Of a stretch of DNA of 13,236 nucleotides, positions 9,001 to 12,300 are shown in pieces. The position numbers and the translations under genes are program-made. The notes beneath the pieces are model-generated. The model searched no databases. It saw nothing but the letters and a program-made list of their open reading frames with translations, and was not told where the DNA came from. The DNA is from an uncultured Lachnospiraceae bacterium (GTDB taxonomy: Bacteria; Bacillota; Clostridia; Lachnospirales; Lachnospiraceae), in the NCBI GenBank assembly GCA_902803305.1, contig CADCPL010000013.1:1-13236 (forward strand), read 5' to 3'. Numbering within the stretch: position 1 is the stretch's first letter; the number at the start of each line of letters is the position of its first letter.

Positions 9001-9297
9001 TATGCATACAGAACCGTCGATGTTGATACAACAGGTAAAGTTCCCGAGGTCTGCTACATAGGAAGCTCGTTCATACTGCCGGTTGTTGACGAGATAGTGG
9101 TTGACGGCGTTACACTGAAACGTGCGGATCGTGACTTCATCATCACTTACTCGAAGAATAACAAGGCAGGAACGGCTACAATGACGATAACCCTTACAAG
9201 GGGAGAGTCGGACCGGACAATGACTTATCCGCTTGGCGGAAGCAAGTCATATAAGTTCAAGATCAGAAACCAGAAGAACAAAGGACTGAAATTGTAG
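1..9297 (+). CDS. Giant extracellular repeat protein with divergent InlB B-repeats and MBG-like modules (5' partial)
   Basis: The frame is open from base 1 to a TAG at 9295-9297, giving at least 3098 residues. The first codons (AQTVVVMPGYDVVIAAEY) are the end of an InlB-type repeat, so the true start lies upstream; the GTG at 13 and ATG at 19 are internal. No catalytic motif was recognised. Residues below count from the codon at 13. Order: unassigned beta-rich region (about 16-576); InlB-type repeats at about 577-663, 980-1070, 1157-1237 and 1629-1749, alternating with modules carrying a W-G motif (about 780-883, 887-979, 1381-1508); an FN3/chitobiase-like segment (about 1510-1625); a two-copy YEY/WQYR module (about 1928-2056); MBG-like modules from about 2308; and a C-terminal module shared with the convergent gene. 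The composition (Asp, Glu, Lys, Thr, Tyr, Val; few Cys) and absence of membrane helices fit a secreted or surface beta-rich protein. There is no LPXTG or SLH domain at the C-terminus. An adhesin or scaffold role is inference; the substrate is unknown. Confidence 0.93.
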   Translation, partial: AQTVVVMPGYDVVIAAEYNKSIKGIYLQFDQSKKVKPTDKIEWAVDNGEKRFCSPGFTPLAGTNKQDYTVVNAYLSCSEDEPVRLYGSDQARRLTFFFDPRKVDKQLPLIWTGVGTGKGNLGLDIYLNGALAPKVKSQEYTGEILSSYVSGDNGAVSIQLLFSHPIYDEENTKKGRMEITASNGMPKEEILKKLPGYTTLTANHGRLSYVVKMNWDTVPLEKYDPNSKAAQDIRIKGTPDVVDFNSRYPESEYPGANNVLSWFVNLEPRCDIHIIEAPTLASPVVEADRQTYDSLNAPKIKIKYEGSTEGVTNLRLSYTTDFGKTFIPYTADSEVDLSQYIDKNKKTFTLGVKASSDNCKDSTVRYYKYNADTTVTRKVTLVNLGPRNALLNLPQSDITYNGFTQNAKRHDGYFASVKPGETVEFYSYSHLYTTEDIGDIKKITYKYGNSTHTEEPEQTFDGIGLHPSFTTDTRTRYEDGTSRDLTIIGHYDYSVEQFAVDLDAEGKITKISAKRRGESGDTALNVLDPEFYTVKYTDNKNIIDVRLRGGDGYIWSDKMKNVGDVEIESVRVSDLGMGYGLRICVADAGKLYTAGQYSSIDNTINKDAYSKFAKRGDTVTLEAPEVKGAKFLRWKVVYPEGLVIANVDAARTTYIMPGRNVKVEAEYVSYKNIDNISLTIPKALPYNDLPEGSVSVNDVNIVKAEWAGWQTSNFGFNDEVRAAVKLVPQNEYEFRKMGGDTAVNVNTKFTVSAGDLTGEVVKADILDDGSVLAIVSQTTAKGMVSAVSWGSTELRVSENALPDPTADDFNEALLELIPKKVTVSCTNPKEGGATVPFELAVTGQVKPFDPTIDNDFRVTSTIGDTDKLDLSSVTKTCEYTIHLVPEPLDIKSIEWGEIELKVPFATTAQTAVSYIPDEVWVSFERSDSQINMSIPVKKECTGESGPFTVTATLDIEVDQDGTKGYTDSGNVPLTQTYTLTVPDYHKVNVTRGTAEGFPGRDFDTPEWSWITEGEQGELKYVEKNDTVFVSALNRDGYRFEHWDAEGITLSDADKRSPVIDFNMAEGDVSLTALYDEEITNISAEVNADRTEVLSVTVNDTVKLAPEDYTATITGDRISVSLVPGRGRYIGDDTELKKDDLLIQALFKKDDYYSVDLMMWPVDLMVTIECVDDEGNDITDSDTVIVGIFAKNDKVTADYPDLKDYEFKEWRTRNKDLIITTDTNKLVTFTMPEEKVVLEAVYEPYDKIDFVTLEIPEPKRGKALPSASIKADPDGGELNDEKTEITWYFSDGISASDAPERVPDYGETVHALVRLEPDKTSRFITEEDYDDDGDEEDDEYTDDDLNVYTAFMLVDGDTLKEIDDVYLSSDGSVLLYIDYRMDKRLLSSVNWGNTEFNGRTVTGNNLDMSILPNMAELKFSDSSAGEEPVMRPIKWPVYSTGEGIVRTETDDAITFSITGTVVIEGDIDSEAYYDEEEDTDDEEDTDSDSYEAWLDPGSVALSKVYTVTLVKEPKPEKPYISFVTDDNTDRIKVSFIANVNKTCDIYYNYVLEEGDDEPEVADPTRTSSLGKITYNPAVATGNSITVDIPESYKGKDLNFRIKAITDIDSESEQGVKISSKVADESTEIYVPGDRKLTVSMNDVNNVPCYETYYDGEGREMTRASVVYDELGGGSTVLLIAPSTKNESFYRWEIPSDVSVEYVQSVYYADDYDGEKEEERLIEDSTGLSGKKGYTNQMISVKMPANGDLDITARYKPVVSSISIDVEEPEANAEAPTKLDKLTFRISDEYTVDDSNILVEWSGTEGLDSEESGKALKFDEESDDYELVVSLIPDKGTNKIKIKKSDGSVIQYDASDIRFADDVEVIVNGNDPDSTLDIAYAEDAFDENDEPYVCCVFENMNKPDDRRDGPDAATVIAECIDNVTGTYTDTSGQYEYAFDKKTVESDWKADISAHAGETMYVRYKADDDQYESKWTEIKLPERNGSLPEVGIDFLYDKIYFEGVDKWQYRLDGEEEWRIASTADMSPEEFGWDGSRIFFTARQPGDSTHFPGENRQVELAARPAAPEDLKFTDNSAELRGSVIGTFKYAAGTKIEVQIRYPNRSDDWEAYHQGKIEDVDENGNFLVKGIIEKNAEIRVRIITDNTLPSEWSSSFVTIGENETDELYVEKRYSVSYVMEYGGKRVSTTPDYTYENGLLAFDGSKYGISANEKWFAEQSGALLKDKAAIVRYIIKGRAGNSNGDDAYVKDDKDNEILIAEIDADKFRDDPSGVAYSGISAEYNEITVYAVVASYATETDSTGGVYVSSPSPVRYTGLPHKLAADPAAQKNNANKSASFDLNLVIKDTSSTDENGEVYELVYGEDYTVKYKNEKNASMKYDPATGKYTSLYADESEAEKKSPQILVTGKGNYKDMKTTIFFDILPLSLWVDREAVGRFIDGGLEDSYVLGKNGGLKLSVKPVRRGRFYDSDIGAYVTDNDKPDSYSKGEILMTLQKQNELSGGWDTIGSLDGSEAKTTLKKVNTSGRYRVWYAGTGNFFGSGPEEQFDVFEYGTTRFSSLKAKTSKAKYKSGGVEASELVTGIKDKVKDKNGNKVSPEPADYEVTLTALSPTAKVENNKAMSAGIYTATIDWVAEYGKYEGIVIDGPIRTTVEVTGDKLKSSMITLDWDKKGVAYDGKSRSITVTLNGITPNDITLAKQIVSGRKKKYVPLDDEEFAKVVTVSADGKLTISGSYKLAGTAAFDDTAPGTYTIAFVGKGQYGGSVITEKIKRLPVALTSEMISAGTADFNISGIETEFYIASDALGISDYTEGKGDANYSVSYSGFKPDKTADASGRIGTVKATVKVKSEISGLKKGSSAKVEVDVYPASTDVFAYSEYSHDMQGKIFAQVSGDVAAGGKAPKLTLFQSSADGMKLKKIPAKYYTAEFAKETPVPGYETSAPSYDLKLTAGREKGFAFDENGSKLEGIYSEYKKKASKWGDIKFGNKASVIWDNGDDMTYTDRSIEKYAYRTVDVDTTGKVPEVCYIGSSFILPVVDEIVVDGVTLKRADRDFIITYSKNNKAGTATMTITLTRGESDRTMTYPLGGSKSYKFKIRNQKNKGLKL
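58..1740 (+). other. Unassigned beta-rich N-terminal region of the visible giant protein
   Basis: About 560 residues have no clear family assignment. Alternating polar/hydrophobic strands, many Tyr, Thr and Asp, and no helix-rich or membrane segments suggest stacked beta domains. Bases 829-1110 (starting at EAPTLASPVV) resemble an FN3- or chitobiase-C-like domain, with LRLSYTTDFGKTF as the central strand pair. Scattered single Cys residues occur. Bases 1135-1740 lead into the first complete InlB-type repeat. A structure prediction would be needed to place domain boundaries. Confidence 0.45.
1741..2001 (+). repeat. Divergent InlB B-repeat, copy 2
   Basis: About 87 residues. Key positions are RGDTVTLEAPEVKGAKFLRW, then a strand ending YIMPGRNVKVEAEY. 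The order 'G-D-T-V, hydrophobic-A, F-x-x-W, M-P-x-x-x-V-x-V-x-A-x-Y' is the divergent InlB B-repeat signature. It is followed directly by the 'SLTIPKALPYNDLP' linker module, as copy 4 is by 'VTLEIPEPKRGKALP'. Confidence 0.75.
2350..2661 (+). repeat. W-G module, copy 1
   Basis: About 104 residues, opening with SAVSWGSTEL and closing with CEYTIHLVPEP. The opening and closing strands recur in two further copies, at about 2671 and 4153. I do not recognise a named family; the module looks like a beta-sandwich that follows the 'TIP...LP' linker module. Between the ends the copies are strongly diverged. Confidence 0.5.
2671..2949 (+). repeat. W-G module, copy 2
   Basis: About 93 residues, opening with KSIEWGEIEL and closing with LTQTYTLTVPD. 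It lies directly behind copy 1, giving a tandem pair. The shared opening S-(V/I)-x-W-G-x-x-E-(L/F) and the closing Y-T-(I/L/V) strand define it. Family unknown. Confidence 0.5.
2950..3222 (+). repeat. Divergent InlB B-repeat, copy 3
   Basis: About 91 residues, starting YHKVNVTRGTAEG. The core is KNDTVFVSALNRDGYRFEHW, and it closes with FNMAEGDVSLTALY. The D-G-Y-R-F-E-H-W segment is the most canonical InlB/Flg_new core in the protein. MPG at the turn is replaced by MAEG. Confidence 0.75.
3481..3723 (+). repeat. Divergent InlB B-repeat, copy 4
   Basis: About 81 residues. The core is KNDKVTADYPDLKDYEFKEW, and it closes with FTMPEEKVVLEAVY. It is followed by a linker module with VTLEIPEPKRGKALP, matching the module after copy 2, which shows that the repeat and its follower were duplicated as a unit. 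Confidence 0.75.
3973..4029 (+). other. Highly acidic loop (Asp/Glu cluster 1)
   Basis: Nineteen codons, of which 15 are Asp or Glu, starting EEDYDDDGDEEDD. The cluster lies inside the linker module after InlB copy 4; the related module after copy 2 has no such insertion at about 2200-2240. It contains a D-x-D-x-D-G-like run that could bind calcium, but no full EF-hand or RTX motif is visible. Confidence 0.6.
4417..4461 (+). other. Highly acidic loop (Asp/Glu cluster 2)
   Basis: Fifteen codons, 12 of them Asp or Glu, reading DEEEDTDDEEDTDSD. It includes a tandem 18-base duplication and lies inside W-G module copy 3; copies 1 and 2 lack it. Possible cation-binding or flexible surface loop, by inference only. 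Confidence 0.6.
4423..4458 (+). repeat. Tandem 18-bp duplication within acidic loop
   Basis: Two adjacent 18-base units, at 4423-4440 and 4441-4458, share their first 15 bases (gaagaggataccgat) and then differ (gat versus agt). This is the only short tandem DNA repeat I saw in the giant gene. It looks like a recent slippage event that lengthened the acidic loop in frame. Confidence 0.75.
4897..5259 (+). repeat. Divergent InlB B-repeat, copy 5 (expanded)
   Basis: About 121 residues, longer than the other copies. It starts RKLTVSMNDVNN, has a core of GGGSTVLLIAPSTKNESFYRW, and closes with VKMPANGDLDITARY. The extra length comes from an acidic, Tyr-rich insertion (YADDYDGEKEEER) between the W strand and the M-P strand. 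Confidence 0.65.
5794..6180 (+). repeat. Two-copy 'Y-x-Y...W' beta module
   Basis: Copy 1 (5794-5940) runs from YEYAFDKKTVESDW to YVRYKADDDQYES. Copy 2 (6010-6180) runs from WQYRLDGEEEW to FFTARQPGDSTHFPGE. The pattern 'Y-x-(Y/F)-x-x-D-x-x-x-x-W ... (Y/F)-x-x-R-(Y/A)-x' is common in Firmicutes surface proteins, where a Ser/Thr- or DG-containing hairpin precedes 'vRvkAtd' strands. Function unknown; probably structural spacers. Confidence 0.5.
6934..7257 (+). repeat. MBG/Ig-like module of giant protein
   Basis: Key positions are YGEDYTVKYKNEKNA, then ILVTGKGNYKDMKTTIFF. This '(E/T)DYTV.Y.N...TGKG.Y...F.I' pattern is the same type as the repeats in the convergent peptidase gene. More diverged relatives follow downstream; FVGKGQYGG near 8250 is one visible echo. 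Confidence 0.6.
9088..9294 (+). other. C-terminal module of the giant protein, shared with the convergent peptidase
   Basis: About 69 residues. ADRDFIITYSKNNKAGTATM and the tail GGSKSYKFKIRNQKNKGLKL end the protein. The minus-strand gene ends in the same layout (DKDFFIESYKNNRKSGTATV, then GGTRSVKFKINRQGKK). There is no LPXTG, no hydrophobic anchor and no SLH motif. The tail is basic and ends within about 10 residues of the last beta strand. Confidence 0.7.
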
Positions 9298-9317
9298 TAG
9301 TATTAAGAATTAAAAGA

Positions 9318-9349
9318 GGGAGCTGCATTATCTGCAGCTCCCGTTTTTT
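9318..9349. terminator. Shared intrinsic terminator between convergent genes
   Basis: A perfect 10-bp stem (gggagctgca at 9318-9327, tgcagctccc at 9333-9342) with a 5-base loop is followed by G and six T (9344-9349). This gives a strong terminator for the plus-strand gene, 21 bases past its stop. On the minus strand the stem is followed by TCTTTT, a weaker but plausible U-tract, so the hairpin can act in both directions. The rest of the 9298-9384 gap holds nothing else that I can see. Confidence 0.9.
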
Positions 9350-9384
9350 CAGCCTTTCTGATCACTATTTAGCCAACCGGATCA

Positions 9385-12300
9385 TCAGTGACCGAGGATG
9401 TTTTTCTTTCCCTGACGGTTTATCTTGAACTTAACGGATCTTGTTCCGCCGTAAGCACCTTTACCGCGAAGGACAACGGTGGCTGTACCGGACTTTCTGT
9501 TATTTTTGTATGATTCAATAAAGAAGTCCTTATCATATTTAAGCTTTGTATTATCGTTCTTTTTATCGATCAAAAGAGCATTCAGCTCATCTGTAGTCGG
9601 ATAGATATCGGAACCGTTATATGTCTTGTCCGCTATCTTTTTATCTATTGATACCTTGGAAAGATCGTGAGCCTTATCATAATACATATAGTCTGCAGTG
9701 ATCTCTCCGAAATAACCCTCCATAGCTACGATGGTCACGCGTATCCAGGAGGTTTTTGTCTGATCGATGTCTTGGGCGGTTTCCTCTCCGTCAGTGTCCA
9801 GGAGTTTGTAGTCGCCAAACTTATAGTCCTGTCCCTTTATGAGTTTTTTTCCTTTTGCGTCGGTAATGACTATATCGGGATCTTTGTATCCGCTTCCGTC
9901 TGCAGGAAGCCGTGAAGGCATTACCTTATCCTTTATACTCACGTTCATACGGGAGATGTTGGCTTTTACGATATTGTAATCCAGAGGCACCTGCCCTTTA
10001 TATTTCCCCTTACCTGTAATGGTCATATGAGCCTTGCTGTCACCACCCGTAAGTGATTTATTGTCACTGAAACTTACGGTATAGTCCGTGCCTTTTTTAA
10101 GCTCGTTTTTGCCATCGTAAACATAGAGCCATGCCGGTTCGGCACCGCTTTTGGCAAATGGAACATATTCCTGATAATTATATATGAAACCGTCCTTGCC
10201 GTTACTTTGTAATACACGTCCTTTTGTTATCTTAAATGTTGCCTTTACACTTCCGGTGATCCCTTTGGTATTGCCGGGCAGTGCGTCAAAGACCGCTACT
10301 GCTTTACCGGGATCTGTGTTGTTATAGCAATTACTCAGTTTGTAGTCCTCGTTCGGGATCAGATCGGTATATTCCCTGCCGTCCAGTTTAAGCTTAAGAG
10401 TATACCCGGTCGGTGAGACAGGCTCACCTGTATATGTGTATGAACCCGGATCAAACACCACTTTAGCGTTACTCAAAAGAGTGTTTTTGGTCTTGGTTAC
10501 GGTAAGATTTGCAGTCATCTTTCCGCTGCAATATGATTTCGGACCGGAAGGCTCTATTATGATCGTGTAATTACCGTCCTCTGTAACGCTGCTTGTCGGC
10601 TCGGTCGCCCCTTCCCTCAGATAACTGAATCTGAAGTTGCTCTTGGCGATCGTTTTGCCGGTCGTGTAGCCTTCTTCATCGGTATACTCTATCACGGGAA
10701 CCGGCCTGAGAGCGCTTCCCGTATAAGCGGCAAATGTGTCGTGCGCATAGACGTCGAATTCTTTGTCGGTGTCAGACATGCGGGCTTTAGCGATCTTAAA
10801 CGTCAGTTGCTTCTTTGGCGTTGATACATACTCGCCCTTAAATGTGATCGTAAGTGTTGCGTCTTTGCCGCTAAGTTCGGTCGGCTTGGTATTGTTGCCG
10901 TAGGAGATCGTATAATCCGTGCCGATTGTCATCGGATCTGTTCCGTCATATACCGTTATATCCGGTTTTACCGGAACCCCCAGGTATTTATATTCCTGAT
11001 CAAGCCCCGTGATCCTTATCTCTGATGATTCGGTTATGATACGGCTGCTATCTTCATAATCTATGTGAGCTTCATCTTCGATATACTTTTTTGAAACTTC
11101 TTTTCCGTTTTCGTCATAATCGTAAATGTAGCCGTCCTTGTATTCGGTTTTATAGTTATTAAACCCGTCGGGAACAGCACTTACGGGAATACGGGCAAAA
11201 CTGCCGGCGTTATCTATGTTAATGTCGACATCCGAGTAGATCGAATCCATTACCGGTATGAGATACAGCCACAGATAATGCCCCGGCTGTAAGGTGTATA
11301 CAGTCGGTTCCATATGGATAGTGTAATTGTAATAACTGTCTTTATCGATGCTTCCTTTTATGGCCGTAGCAGGTTCGTAACGGATATTCGGAGATCCGAT
11401 ATCGATCACACCTTTTGTTATCAGCTTTTTATTGACGGATACTTTCTTAAATTCTTCGAGGTTATAACTGTTTATATCCGGTCCTCTGTTTATAAAGGAT
11501 TCATATATTGTGTCTTTAATTCCGTAGCCGCCGGTGCCTTTGTAAAAGTAGGCATCAAAAGGCTGGGCAGAAACATCATAGAGCATTGCGCCAAGTACCA
11601 TCCTGCCGTTTTCGGGAATATCAGACACACCGGCTTTCAAATGGATTTCAGGCTTGCCCTGAATGGTGATCTGTTTGGGAACACTCTTTATCCATGTTTC
11701 GAAATATTGCCCGCCGCCTTCTTCACCTTTATCGTTTGATTCGATCGCTCTGAAGAAATCGTCTATCGTAAAGTCGGGGTCATCACCGGAGCGCATGTCG
11801 GGATCGATCTTTTCAACTTCGTCGCCGGGATCGGAGTCGGGTTTTCTTATCTTGGCAATTGTTACTTTATCGGTGTTCCCTGCGGTAAGTTCAAGATGTT
11901 TTGAACTGTCATCGAACCAACTGTCCTCATACCATTCATTGTATGAATGGAAGGATCCGTCGGTGTTGCTCTGAACATAATATTTCGGAAGCTTTTTTAC
12001 TATATCGTTATCCGTGTCGCACAGATAGTGGCAATACCATTTATTGAGGATATCTTCAAAATACAGGCTGTCCAATTCCGGTATGGGGTGATCGGGATCG
12101 CTGTACATTTCGATCGTATCAAGTGTATCGTGTCCGCCCTGGTGAAGTATCATTCTTACTTCGCATCCGCTCCGCTCAAAAGCTTTTCGCATAAGATCAG
12201 CCTGTTTCGGACGCACGTTGGTATCATTGAGACCTTGTGTGATAAGAGCAGATGCTTTGATCTTACCTGCACCGACATCAGAGAACTCTCTGTTGGACCA

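Noticed and set aside
6934..9294. CRISPR-like or DNA-level repeat array in the repetitive coding region
   Set aside because: The repetition is at protein level only. The DNA copies are too diverged, and no regular spacer/repeat pattern was seen on either strand.
9298..9384. Small gene, sRNA or promoter in the intergenic gap
   Set aside because: The gap is fully explained by the doubled stops and the hairpin terminator; no -35/-10 pair or open frame of useful size is present.
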